A stretch of 42,700 bases of DNA, taken from contig LBRU01000005.1 in assembly GCA_000991575.1 (NCBI GenBank), forward strand, positions 1-42,700, given 5' to 3'. This DNA is from a candidate division TM6 bacterium GW2011_GWE2_36_25 (GTDB lineage: Bacteria > Babelota > Babeliae > Babelales > UBA12409). The notes below the pieces were generated by a model, which searched no databases, was not told the DNA's origin, and saw only the letters and a list, made by a program, of their open reading frames with translations. Shown one piece after another: positions 1 through 7,789 of the stretch. Position numbers and translations under genes: made by a program. The first letter of the stretch is position 1, and each line of letters opens with the position of its first letter.

Positions 1-63
1 AAAACACCGGCAGAAGTGTATTTTGAACAACAAAAATATGGGGCAAATTATATCTTAGTTTGA
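1..63 (+). CDS. IS3-type transposase, C-terminal end (partial)
   Basis: The frame is open from the window edge and encodes KTPAEVYFEQQKYGANYILV before TGA. A (K/R)TPxEVYF segment near the C-terminus is common in integrase-core (rve) transposases of the IS3/IS481 type. The stop lies six bases before the IS terminal inverted repeat, as expected for an OrfB. Only about 20 residues are visible, so the family call rests on this motif and on the adjacent inverted repeat. Confidence 0.6.
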   Translation, partial: KTPAEVYFEQQKYGANYILV

Positions 64-92
64 ATTCAAAATGGTCTTGACAAATGGGTGCA
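1..92 (+). mobile_element. Right end of an IS3-like insertion sequence
   Basis: The window opens inside a transposase-like reading frame that stops at 63. It is followed by a terminal inverted repeat at 69-92 that ends in CA. Read inward from 92, this repeat matches the repeat at 42608-42631 at 15 of 24 positions, sharing TG, ACCCAT and GACCA blocks. TG...CA ends are typical of IS3-family elements. The left end of this copy lies outside the window, so target-site duplication cannot be checked. Confidence 0.7.
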
Positions 93-820
93 CTTTACTC
101 CTCTTAGAGATTCCTCTACCTGATGAAGCGTCTATAAGAACACAATTTGGTTGCGTTGAAGATCGAATAGAATCGTTTACCACTCTTTTTATGCCCACAC
201 CAAACCGTGAAGGAAGAAAACAGCTTCTTCAAACATTAAAAAAAGCACTTGGAGAAAAAGAGGAGAAACGTGAAAATAGTATTGAAAAAAAAACACCAAT
301 CGATGTACCACATCATGAAACTAAATTAGAAATCATGCTCCAAAAGTTAAATCCTTCTATTCATGAAGATTGTTATGATCCAGAAACGCAGACTCTTAAT
401 TTATCAATGAAAGGGTTAAGCGCATTTCCTCGATCTTTTTTTCAATCATTTGTGGAACATTTCCCCGTTAAACATCTCATATTATCACACAACAATATAA
501 GAAAATTTCCCAATCTAAAAAAAATGACAGGTTTACGCACACTTGATCTATCTCATAATTACATAACTAAAATTGATCAACAAATTGATGTCAAATGCCC
601 AAACCTTGAAATTTTATTACTACAAGACAATGAATTAACATCTCTTCCAAAATCACTCGAGATGCTTTTATGTCTTGAAGAAATTAATCTTTCATTTAAC
701 CATCTTCAAAGATTTCCAGATTTTCATACGCTGTTTAATCTTAAAACACTTGATATAACTTATAATCCCAAAGATCTCTGGAGAAAAATTGAAGATAGAG
801 CCGAGGGAAGATACCGATAA
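71..820 (+). CDS. Leucine-rich repeat protein, 5'-truncated by IS insertion
   Basis: The protein has 249 residues. Residues about 108-235 hold five to six leucine-rich repeats with the LxxLxLxxNxL pattern, for example LKHLILSHNN-type and LRTLDLSHNY segments; these usually bind proteins. The N-terminal 60 residues contain two IPLPD/MPTPNREGR segments that faintly recall the lid region of AAA+ ATPases. The only ATG near the start (71) lies inside the terminal inverted repeat of the upstream IS, so residues 1-7 are IS-derived. The native gene probably began further upstream and lost its 5' end. No signal peptide remains. There is no clear ribosome binding site, so expression is doubtful. Confidence 0.6.
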   Translation: MVLTNGCTLLLLEIPLPDEASIRTQFGCVEDRIESFTTLFMPTPNREGRKQLLQTLKKALGEKEEKRENSIEKKTPIDVPHHETKLEIMLQKLNPSIHEDCYDPETQTLNLSMKGLSAFPRSFFQSFVEHFPVKHLILSHNNIRKFPNLKKMTGLRTLDLSHNYITKIDQQIDVKCPNLEILLLQDNELTSLPKSLEMLLCLEEINLSFNHLQRFPDFHTLFNLKTLDITYNPKDLWRKIEDRAEGRYR

Positions 821-853
821 ATTTTTTAAATCACTTTTACCAGAAGGAATTTT

Positions 854-1210
854 ATGAATACACAAAAAAAATTCAATTTTTTATCCATCTTATTTTTAAT
901 AGTACCACTTGCATCAATGGACTCACCGAGAAGGCTTGCTCAATCAGATGATGAGCATTGCGAGTGCCTGAGAAAGGGTGCTCTTGCTGCTACCGGTTTA
1001 CTTTGTTATTCAACTGTAATGGGAGGACTAATGTTGCAACGCGATGTCATAGGCTCACAAAATCAGGATAATAGAATAAAATTTTTTTATGGATCATATG
1101 ATTGGAATAACTGCTGGGAGTGTTTTTTAAAAATAGGAGTTATTCCTTCAGGATGTATCTTAAGTTTTTGTGGGGTAGCCGAATTACTCAAGAAAAAAAA
1201 GGGAAAATAA
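854..1210 (+). CDS. Small exported/membrane protein, unknown function
   Basis: The protein has 118 residues and no family I recognise. Residues 1-21 form a signal peptide (basic MNTQKK, then a hydrophobic core) ending in SMD. A Cys-containing hydrophobic stretch lies at about 43-65 and a second at 92-110, followed by a lysine-rich tail, so it probably spans the inner membrane twice. A ribosome binding site GAAGGA lies 5-6 bases before the ATG. It is the first intact gene of a tight same-strand cluster that runs to 5034, with the next gene starting one base after its stop. Confidence 0.7.
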   Translation: MNTQKKFNFLSILFLIVPLASMDSPRRLAQSDDEHCECLRKGALAATGLLCYSTVMGGLMLQRDVIGSQNQDNRIKFFYGSYDWNNCWECFLKIGVIPSGCILSFCGVAELLKKKKGK

Positions 1211-1211
1211 T

Positions 1212-2342
1212 ATGAACAAAAATTACCTCTTATTTTTACCGTTGCTTTTTTCATTATTTCAAAATAATTCAATGATGGATCATCGAAAAGAATCTCAACG
1301 TATTTTTAGAGCACAGAGCCATCGAACTCCAGACGATATGCGCAGTCATAAAAAAAGAGTTGATTCTCCTCAAGAATTTTCATTAGATCATAAAAAACCT
1401 TTTCATTTACATCTTGGTTCACCATTTCCAAAAGGAGCGCTCCAAAAACTGCCTCTCGTTATTACAAGCTTACTGTGCCTACAGGCAACTTTAAAAATGC
1501 CTGCTGTTGCAGCCAAACTTGAATCAAGCGAGTGTGATGGTCTCTATAATGATCCAGAGACTATGTTACAACAAATGGCAATGGCAGCTTATCAAAAAAA
1601 ACCAGCTGAATTTCAAAGATTAACGACGAGATATGGTATCTTATCGGCGATGGACGGAGAAGATTCTTTGACGAAAAGTGCATGGACCGCCGCAATGTTA
1701 TTGAGCGGACCTAACCAGATACATATAGATCAGATACCTGAGCCCGCCCCTGAAACTATAAAAACCCAAGTACAATGTATACGAGAACGTCTTCCTATTA
1801 TAGGTAAATGGTTTGTTGAAAAAAGCATTAAAGAACGAAGCGAATTTCTAGATAAGATGGAAAAAGAACTCGACGAACAAATTGCCCACGAAGGATTTAA
1901 AGAAGTTGTATGTGAAGACCGTATATGTATGAACAGTCCCCTCGGAATGCTCACCAAAATGTTACAAGCTGATCATGAAGGCAAGTCAAAAGAATCGCTT
2001 AAATGGGCACAACGATTTACCATTCTTTCGGCATTAGACGGAAAACAGGGTTACCTTGAAGGAGAGCACATCAAAATTCCATATGATCAACGCATGTATC
2101 ATCATGGCCCGAAACTTACAGAAAAAGACTACGAGCAAAGCTGGAAAAAACAATTACAATGGGCAAAAAGACATTTAGAAAAGGGAACATTAAAAACTTT
2201 TATACATCCCTGTTCCACATGGACAAAATCCGATAAAGAATGTTATGAAAAACGATTAAAAATTCTAAATTATTTAAAAACTGCTGGAGAGCTTCACGTA
2301 TTGAAGTTTGATTATTTAGAATCACAAAAGGATGAATTATGA
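1212..2342 (+). CDS. Exported helical protein with an N-terminal module shared with the 3568 gene
   Basis: The protein has 376 residues and unknown function. A signal peptide (1-20) ends in NNSMMD and a basic linker follows. Residues about 55-100 carry HKKPFHLHLG and PFPK...LQKLP, which recur almost unchanged in the ankyrin protein at 3568-4656. The rest (110-376) is charged and helical, with an apparent internal duplication: GILSAMDGEDSL near 138 and TILSALDGKQGY near 270 sit in equivalent contexts. It starts one base after the upstream stop and overlaps the next gene by four bases (ATGA), so it is probably translationally coupled. Confidence 0.75.
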   Translation: MNKNYLLFLPLLFSLFQNNSMMDHRKESQRIFRAQSHRTPDDMRSHKKRVDSPQEFSLDHKKPFHLHLGSPFPKGALQKLPLVITSLLCLQATLKMPAVAAKLESSECDGLYNDPETMLQQMAMAAYQKKPAEFQRLTTRYGILSAMDGEDSLTKSAWTAAMLLSGPNQIHIDQIPEPAPETIKTQVQCIRERLPIIGKWFVEKSIKERSEFLDKMEKELDEQIAHEGFKEVVCEDRICMNSPLGMLTKMLQADHEGKSKESLKWAQRFTILSALDGKQGYLEGEHIKIPYDQRMYHHGPKLTEKDYEQSWKKQLQWAKRHLEKGTLKTFIHPCSTWTKSDKECYEKRLKILNYLKTAGELHVLKFDYLESQKDEL

Positions 2343-2881
2343 ACATAAAAAAATTCCAATTCCTTCTTGTGACTTATTATCTCTTACCCTTTCATAGCAA
2401 AACAATGGAAAATCCTCCGCAAAACCTTCAAGAAGCTCCAGCACCAATCTCTATGGAAGAAGAACCTCCTCTTTTCGTATTGAAAGGACAACCCATAACA
2501 CAAAAAAAAGCAGAAGATTTCATTTGGCAAACAGGATTTCGATCACTTGAATGGGCAGCCGCATCATCATGTTGTTCTGCAGCAATAGAAATCCCCATAT
2601 ATTTAACCGATTCGATCAATTCTTGGGGCCCTCACTTTACAGAAGAGGCAACGTTAGGCTTAGTAGCAACATCTCTCCTTATTGGAGGGGGCAGTGCTCT
2701 TTATTGTGCGAAACAAGCATGTACTATTCGCAAAGAACATGACTCAGAAGACAAACTCTCAATTTTGACATCTCTTGTCTGTTTTGCCCCTTCACAATGT
2801 GCTTGTTGTTTACTCGGTATAAAAAAATTCCTTAATCACGTTTTTCACATGAAAAACGTGATTAAGGAATTTTATGAATAA
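2339..2881 (+). CDS. Exported two-helix membrane protein, paralogue of the 3167 and 4681 genes
   Basis: The protein has 180 residues. A signal peptide (1-22) ends in KTMEN. A proline-rich stretch follows, NPPQNLQEAPAPISME, which is nearly repeated in the products at 3167 and 4681 and defines a small paralogous family. Two hydrophobic segments rich in Ala, Ser and Cys lie at about 64-84 and 99-120, and a third Cys-rich one at about 139-160. A ribosome binding site (AAAGGA) precedes the ATG, which overlaps the previous stop. Its last 17 codons contain a perfect 22-bp inverted repeat that covers the ribosome binding site of the next gene. Function unknown. Confidence 0.7.
   Translation: MNIKKFQFLLVTYYLLPFHSKTMENPPQNLQEAPAPISMEEEPPLFVLKGQPITQKKAEDFIWQTGFRSLEWAAASSCCSAAIEIPIYLTDSINSWGPHFTEEATLGLVATSLLIGGGSALYCAKQACTIRKEHDSEDKLSILTSLVCFAPSQCACCLLGIKKFLNHVFHMKNVIKEFYE
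2824..2873 (+). promoter_or_regulatory. Perfect 22-bp hairpin sequestering the ribosome binding site of the 2874 gene
   Basis: The arms at 2824-2845 and 2852-2873 are exact reverse complements with a 6-base loop (CACATG). The right arm ends immediately before the ATG at 2874 and contains its AAGGA ribosome binding site. In mRNA this stem would bury the site until a ribosome translating the end of the upstream gene, which covers the whole hairpin, melts it. The structure is seen; the coupling role is inferred. Confidence 0.75.
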
Positions 2882-3158
2882 ACAAAAGCTGCTCTATATA
2901 TCTTTCTTTTTCATCATATTTCAAAATTGCGCAATGGAATCTGCGATGCGAAAAAGAAGAACTTCACAAGAAAATGTTATACCTCCAACGCTCAGAATGC
3001 AGGAGGAAGGAACACAAACACCTCACTTTGAATCTGAAAAAAAAGATCGTTCATGTTGCAATGAAGATACGTGTGTCGGTTGCCTTTTAGGTACCTGTTG
3101 CGGGGCTGCTGGCTTATGTGTAATATTGGCATGCATGATACCACCTTTACGTTTTTAA
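2874..3158 (+). CDS. Small Cys-rich exported protein, unknown function
   Basis: The protein has 94 residues. A signal peptide (1-20) ends in NCAMES. A basic segment (MRKRRTSQE) and a polar middle follow, and the C-terminus is a Cys-rich hydrophobic stretch (about 60-90, with CCNEDTCVGC and CCGAAGLC) that could be a membrane anchor or bind metal. Its start overlaps the upstream gene by eight bases, and its ribosome binding site is inside a 22-bp hairpin. I do not recognise a family. Confidence 0.65.
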   Translation: MNKQKLLYISFFFIIFQNCAMESAMRKRRTSQENVIPPTLRMQEEGTQTPHFESEKKDRSCCNEDTCVGCLLGTCCGAAGLCVILACMIPPLRF

Positions 3159-3166
3159 GGAAAAAC

Positions 3167-3538
3167 ATGATAAATAAAAATATATTATTTCTTCTTTTAT
3201 CTTTAACATTTCACATCAAATGCATGGAAAAGGAAAATCCGCCCCGAAATCCTCAACAAGTACCTGCACCAATCGTGATGAGAGATGATTCAATTATATC
3301 AGATAGCTGCGATCGCACATTAATGGGAATGGGCGGAGCTATTTTCGGCGTGAATAGCCTTGGGTGGATTTATCGCGTCACTTACCCCGTGTTCAGAGAT
3401 TGTCTTACAGATCCAAATAAAGATGTTGGTTTTTGGGAAATTGTAGCTCTTAATTGTGCTGTAATACCTCCACTCTGCTGCTCTCTCTTAACCTACCTAA
3501 GCACTAAAGGTGCGTTAGGTCATAAAAAATATAATTGA
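3167..3538 (+). CDS. Small exported membrane protein (NPxxxPAPI family, copy 2)
   Basis: The protein has 123 residues from the ATG at 3167, which is preceded by AAGGA at good spacing; an earlier in-frame ATG at 3071 overlaps the previous gene and is less likely. The signal peptide (1-19) ends in KCMEKEN, followed by NPPRNPQQVPAPIVM. Hydrophobic segments lie at about 52-70 and 92-112. It is clearly paralogous to the product of 4681-5034; the first 75 bases of the two genes differ at only about five positions while the remainder has diverged. Function unknown. Confidence 0.7.
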   Translation: MINKNILFLLLSLTFHIKCMEKENPPRNPQQVPAPIVMRDDSIISDSCDRTLMGMGGAIFGVNSLGWIYRVTYPVFRDCLTDPNKDVGFWEIVALNCAVIPPLCCSLLTYLSTKGALGHKKYN

Positions 3539-3567
3539 TAAAAATGTGTAAATAAAAAGGATAAATT

Positions 3568-4656
3568 ATGAAAACATTAAAAGTTCTCGTTATTTTATTC
3601 TTCTTCGTTGTGGGCTTTCATAATAATGCAATGTTTCGTACAAAAAAAACAAAAAGCCTTCAATCTCACAGAAGAATAAAAGACATACGTTACAATGAAA
3701 AAAGAAGAGGCAATTCGCAAGAATTTAAACTAGAACATAAAAAACCTTTTCACCTCCATCTTGGTTTACCCTTTCCTAAAGAAACGCTCCAAAAACTACC
3801 AGTTCTTATCACCGGTTTACTCAGCGTACAAGCCGCTTGTAAGATGGTGCCTTCTGTTGCAGCAATGACTGTTTCAAAACCTCATGAAACTTTGAGTCCA
3901 GATGAACTGTTACGCTTAATAGAATATCCTGCATGCGAACCCTATAATTTGGGAATTAACCCAATAGCAGAATTTGAAGATCCTCTTGATGCAACAGAGT
4001 GCAACAGAAGATGCAGAAATATTTCAGAAAAAATCCGCTTACTTCAAAAGGCTGGTCTTGATTTTAGTGAACGCGATAGATATGGAGAAGTTGCTTTACA
4101 TAAAGCAGTTTATTCAGATAGCCGAGATACAGTTCAAGCCTTTATTAAAGCTGGAGTTGATCTGAATCTCTCAGCTGAAAATGGACTAACCGCCCTACAT
4201 TTTGCAGTCCAACACAATAATTTACCAATGGTTCGTGCACTTATCAAAGCGGGTGCCGATATTGATAAAACAGATGGGTCAGAGAAAACCGCTTTACATA
4301 AAGCAGTTGACAGTAACAACATGGAAATGTTTCAATTACTCATTAAAGCTGGCGCAAATATTCATCTTTTAGATAGTGATGGGCAAACAATTTTACACTA
4401 TGCTGCCTGGCAATGGAATGGTGGAGATATGATCAACGCACTTGTTAATCTAGGTGCACGAATTAATCAAAAAGATAAGAAAGGACAAACGCCTTTACAT
4501 ACAGCCGTCGAATCCAACAGTCTTAATTCAGTCAAGAAGCTTATCGAATTAGGAGCTCAAATCAAAAAAGATCGAGAAGGTCTCACTCCCTTAGATTTAG
4601 CAAGGAAAAGAGGATACCGTCCGGAAATTGTTAAATTTCTTGAAAGTCTTAAATAA
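3568..4656 (+). CDS. Exported ankyrin-repeat protein
   Basis: The protein has 362 residues. A signal peptide (1-21) ends in NNAMF. Residues about 50-98 share HKKPFHLHLG and PFPK...LQKLP with the 1212 gene product. From about residue 165 to the end there are six ankyrin repeats (G-TALH-AV, LIKAGADI patterns), a protein-binding scaffold. In intracellular bacteria exported ankyrin proteins are frequent host-targeting effectors; that role is inferred here. A ribosome binding site AAGGA lies seven bases before the ATG. It sits between the two closest NPxxxPAPI paralogues. Confidence 0.85.
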   Translation: MKTLKVLVILFFFVVGFHNNAMFRTKKTKSLQSHRRIKDIRYNEKRRGNSQEFKLEHKKPFHLHLGLPFPKETLQKLPVLITGLLSVQAACKMVPSVAAMTVSKPHETLSPDELLRLIEYPACEPYNLGINPIAEFEDPLDATECNRRCRNISEKIRLLQKAGLDFSERDRYGEVALHKAVYSDSRDTVQAFIKAGVDLNLSAENGLTALHFAVQHNNLPMVRALIKAGADIDKTDGSEKTALHKAVDSNNMEMFQLLIKAGANIHLLDSDGQTILHYAAWQWNGGDMINALVNLGARINQKDKKGQTPLHTAVESNSLNSVKKLIELGAQIKKDREGLTPLDLARKRGYRPEIVKFLESLK

Positions 4657-4680
4657 CTTTTAAAAAATTAAGAAAAAAAT

Positions 4681-5034
4681 ATGATAAACAAAAATATATT
4701 ATTTCTTCTTTTATCTTTACCATTTCAAATCAAATGCATGGAAAAAGAAAATCCTTCTGGAAATCCTCAACCAGCACCAGCACCAATCGTTATGAGAACA
4801 GATAAGTCGCTCAATAATTTTACCCGTCTTGTGTATGGAGGCGCGAGTCTTGTTTGTCTTGCAGACACATGCCTGTGGGTATATAAGGTTTCTTATCCAG
4901 CGATACGAGACCTTCCTGAAGATTCTTGGGCAAGTATGTACCTTATTAACGGTGTCACTATTCCTCCAATATGTTGTGCAGCTTTAACGTATCTTACTGG
5001 AAAAAAAGCATTCGAACATGAAAAAGAATCCTGA
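4681..5034 (+). CDS. Small exported membrane protein (NPxxxPAPI family, copy 3)
   Basis: The protein has 117 residues. A signal peptide (1-19) nearly identical to that of the 3167 gene ends in KCMEKEN. NPSGNPQPAPAPIVM follows, then two hydrophobic segments (about 46-66 and 80-105, including the shared IPP(L/I)CC motif). It is the last gene of the cluster and is followed by a hairpin terminator at 5067-5087. Function unknown; it is a recent paralogue of the 3167 gene and more distantly of the 2339 gene. Confidence 0.7.
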   Translation: MINKNILFLLLSLPFQIKCMEKENPSGNPQPAPAPIVMRTDKSLNNFTRLVYGGASLVCLADTCLWVYKVSYPAIRDLPEDSWASMYLINGVTIPPICCAALTYLTGKKAFEHEKES

Positions 5035-5066
5035 GGAAAATAAATTTTGATCCTTAATTTTATAAG

Positions 5067-5087
5067 CGGGGACTGAGGTTCCCGTTT
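5067..5087 (+). terminator. Terminator of the exported-protein cluster
   Basis: A 7-bp stem (CGGGGAC / GTTCCCG, one G-U pair) with loop TGAG is followed by TTT and further T-rich sequence. It lies 33 bases after the stop of the last cluster gene. Confidence 0.55.
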
Positions 5088-5171
5088 CAATTTTCAGATA
5101 ATCCCTCTGCCTTTTCACAGTTCAAAAAAATCTTACTTTTCATAAATTAATGGTCTAAAATAAGATAAAAA

Positions 5172-6008
5172 ATGAAAAATTTCGATAATTATTTTACAAA
5201 GAAGTGGCAACTTCAAAAAATTAAACCGCTGCCAAAATCCCCTTTTACACATAATTTACTATTTTCAGCCTTGAGCTCCAGATATAATTGTGCTGTTATT
5301 CTCAAAATTTTTCCCTCAAGAAAAGATTTCCTTCATGAACAACGTGCATTAGAATATTTTAACGGTATTGGGTGCGCACAATTAATCGATTATGATACTG
5401 AAAAATGCGGCTTGCTTCTTGAAGAGATAAAACCAGGAACTCAACTTTCAACTTTTTTTCCTCGCGAAGAAGACAAAGCAACCGAATATGCTGCGCAAGT
5501 CATTAAAAAATTGCACTCAAAGCCTCTCGCTGCTTCTCAATTTAAAAATTTTCCCAAAATAAACAACTGGCTCAATCTGCTCAACACTTTCAAAGATGAT
5601 AAAATGTCGCCAATTCTTTTACAAAAAGCACAAACTTTAGCTCAAAAATTACTCAACTCACAAGGAGATTTATATCTTCTGCATGGTGATCTCCATCATG
5701 AAAATATCCTAAAACATAATGATTCATGGATTGCAATTGATCCTAAAGGAGTCATCGGCGAATTAGCGTACGAGTTTGGAGCCTTTATACGAAATCCTAT
5801 CCCTGCTCTTCTAGAACAAAGGAATCCCCTTGAAATTATGCTCAACAGAGCACTCCATTTCAGCACCGCTTTCGGAATAAATAAGCAACAAATACTTGAA
5901 TGGAGCTTTGTTCAAGCGGTTCTTGCCGCATGTTGGGCTATCCAAGGCAACTCACAAAGTCCAGACTATTGGATAAAAATTGCACAAATGCTTAACAATC
6001 AGTTTTAG
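5172..6008 (+). CDS. APH(6)/hydroxyurea-type small-molecule phosphotransferase
   Basis: The protein has 278 residues and the fold of aminoglycoside phosphotransferases. The catalytic loop HGDLHHENIL lies at 171-180 and the metal-binding region IDPKGVIGELAYEFGAFIRNP-type segment begins at 189. This DPKG pattern matches the streptomycin 6-kinase/hydroxyurea kinase family (APH_6_hur). Such proteins transfer phosphate from ATP to a small hydroxylated substrate. The natural substrate is unknown, and drug resistance should not be assumed. It is cytosolic with no signal peptide. The family call is firm; the specificity is not. Confidence 0.8.
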   Translation: MKNFDNYFTKKWQLQKIKPLPKSPFTHNLLFSALSSRYNCAVILKIFPSRKDFLHEQRALEYFNGIGCAQLIDYDTEKCGLLLEEIKPGTQLSTFFPREEDKATEYAAQVIKKLHSKPLAASQFKNFPKINNWLNLLNTFKDDKMSPILLQKAQTLAQKLLNSQGDLYLLHGDLHHENILKHNDSWIAIDPKGVIGELAYEFGAFIRNPIPALLEQRNPLEIMLNRALHFSTAFGINKQQILEWSFVQAVLAACWAIQGNSQSPDYWIKIAQMLNNQF

Positions 6009-6039
6009 CCAAAATGCGTCGAAAAACTTTAAAATTTCG

Positions 6040-7083
6040 TTACTTTAGGTTATTTTCCTTAACTCTTTTAGTCGTTTCTCGTTCAAAAGAACATGCATCT
6101 GAAAAACGTTGTGATGATGCATCCAATGCTTTACATGCAATAAACTGAACTTGTTCGGCAGATTCATCAGCTTTTTTAGTCAATGATTTGATAGCAGTAT
6201 CCTGTTCAATAATTTTTTCTTCTAAGGATTTAATTTTTTGATCATACAATTTATAGGCACCGCCAATATCACTTTCCTTAAGTTTTAAGGCAAATTCATA
6301 TTGTTGTTGCAACTCTTTTCTAAGCTCCTCTTTTGCTTTTTCAACAGACTCAGCATTTTCGCGAGAAAAACTTTCAACTTTAAGTTTAATCTGCTCAAAC
6401 TCTTGTTCTTTTTCTTTTAACAAATTTTCACGCTTTTCTATATCTTCACATTTATTTGCAAGTTCTTTTTCGAGCTTACTTTTTCTTTCAAGATATTCAT
6501 CCTCTTCTTTACGACGTGCAAGTTCTATTTGATAATCGTATTCTTCTTTTTCACGTATTCGTTGCTTTGACAAAAAGTTCTTTTCAACTTCATAGTCTGC
6601 AATAAGTTGTTCTCGAGCTATTTGCCAAGAACTTTTTTCTTTTAACATGCCTTGCTCAAAAAGTTCACGTTTTTGTTGCATTTCAGCATCAAAATCTTCC
6701 GACCGTTTTTTTTGAGCAATGAAAAGTGCGGCAAGGGTCTGTGTTGTCTCCTTAATTTCATAAAGATCATGCAGATGATTCTGCTCAAATTGAATTGCTT
6801 TTTGGATTGTTCTGAACTTTTCAACTTCAGCAGTAAGTTTTTCACTTAAATTATCAATAAGCTTTGTTAAAGAAATCTTTAAGTTAGCAAGATCTGAAAC
6901 TACTGATTCAGATGAAATCTGTGCGGCATTTTCAACAATATTTTTTTGTTCCATAGTCTGTTTTGTTTTAACAGGATCGATTGTTTGAGCCTTTTGCAAT
7001 TCTTCTAAAATACTATTATAAGCTTCTAGAATTTCATTTTTTGTATTTTTTCCTGATACTTCTTGATATTTTTTTTGTGACAT
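6040..7083 (-). CDS. Long coiled-coil protein, unknown function
   Basis: The protein has 347 residues, dominated by Lys, Glu and Gln. Residues about 95-315 are almost continuous heptad-type coiled coil (stretches such as RKEEDEYLERKSKLEKEL). There is no signal peptide or membrane segment, so it is probably cytosolic and structural. It is convergent with the kinase gene (31 bases apart) and divergent from the 7228 gene. No clear ribosome binding site precedes the ATG. Coiled coils are compositionally biased, so similarity to SMC- or plectin-like proteins would not be informative. Confidence 0.65.
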   Translation of the reverse strand: MSQKKYQEVSGKNTKNEILEAYNSILEELQKAQTIDPVKTKQTMEQKNIVENAAQISSESVVSDLANLKISLTKLIDNLSEKLTAEVEKFRTIQKAIQFEQNHLHDLYEIKETTQTLAALFIAQKKRSEDFDAEMQQKRELFEQGMLKEKSSWQIAREQLIADYEVEKNFLSKQRIREKEEYDYQIELARRKEEDEYLERKSKLEKELANKCEDIEKRENLLKEKEQEFEQIKLKVESFSRENAESVEKAKEELRKELQQQYEFALKLKESDIGGAYKLYDQKIKSLEEKIIEQDTAIKSLTKKADESAEQVQFIACKALDASSQRFSDACSFERETTKRVKENNLK

Positions 7084-7227
7084 AAAATTATATTGGTTTA
7101 AAATTGTAAAAATTGACTTTCTTTAGTATACACCATACTTTTTGCACGGTAAAAGGCCTTTTTCCACTTAACTCATTTTTGATATCATATACAACATGTA
7201 TTGAGATCTATTACCAAGGAATTTATT

Positions 7228-7758
7228 ATGAAACTTTCATCCGTTGACGCAAAACGATGCATCGACCTTTTGAGTTCGATAGATATGTTTACTTTGGAAA
7301 AAAAAACTCGTAATAAAACTATACTTTTTGAGGAAAGTGAACAAGAAATAAGATTAAGACTTCGCACCCATTGGCAAAATAACCCTAAAATCGTAGAAAC
7401 TTTTATCAAAAATAATAGCGACTTGCATGAAGATGATATCCAATTGATCAAAAACTGGAAAGACCAAAAAAGAGAACATTTTTTCATCACAAAATATGGT
7501 CCAGAATATACCGTTTTCTTCTCGATTAAAAAAGACAAAACTTATGCGGTTTTGGGCCTAACAGAGTGTATTTATGATGTATTGCCCCAAAAGCTACCTA
7601 TCTTCGTCGAAGCATGTCTTCTTCCATATAAAAATTGTATTATTTGGGATGGACTTGTTTATATTTATACCTTCTCTTTTGGCAAATATATAACTAATTG
7701 CTTGATAAACAAATGTGAAAAAGCAGAAAAAGAAAACAAAATAATTACTTCTTTTTGA
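7228..7758 (+). CDS. Conserved-looking hypothetical protein
   Basis: The protein has 176 residues from the ATG at 7228, preceded by AAGGA at seven bases; an upstream TTG at 7201 lacks a ribosome binding site. There is no signal peptide. The C-terminal half has a motif-like core, LLPYKNCIIWDGLVYIY..FG (residues about 129-151), that resembles a segment I recall in uncharacterised Firmicutes proteins. No function can be assigned. The next gene, a Nudix hydrolase, follows on the same strand after 31 bases. Confidence 0.6.
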   Translation: MKLSSVDAKRCIDLLSSIDMFTLEKKTRNKTILFEESEQEIRLRLRTHWQNNPKIVETFIKNNSDLHEDDIQLIKNWKDQKREHFFITKYGPEYTVFFSIKKDKTYAVLGLTECIYDVLPQKLPIFVEACLLPYKNCIIWDGLVYIYTFSFGKYITNCLINKCEKAEKENKIITSF

Positions 7759-7789
7759 CTTATAAAAACAAGAAAATAAAAGGTGGCCA

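Noticed and set aside
3071-3166. Upstream in-frame start for the 3167 gene
   Set aside because: It would overlap the preceding gene by 88 bases, lacks a ribosome binding site and destroys the signal peptide.
5172-6008. Antibiotic resistance gene
   Set aside because: The family match is to APH(6)/hydroxyurea-type kinases in general; nothing shows the substrate, and the gene sits in a chromosomal context without resistance neighbours.
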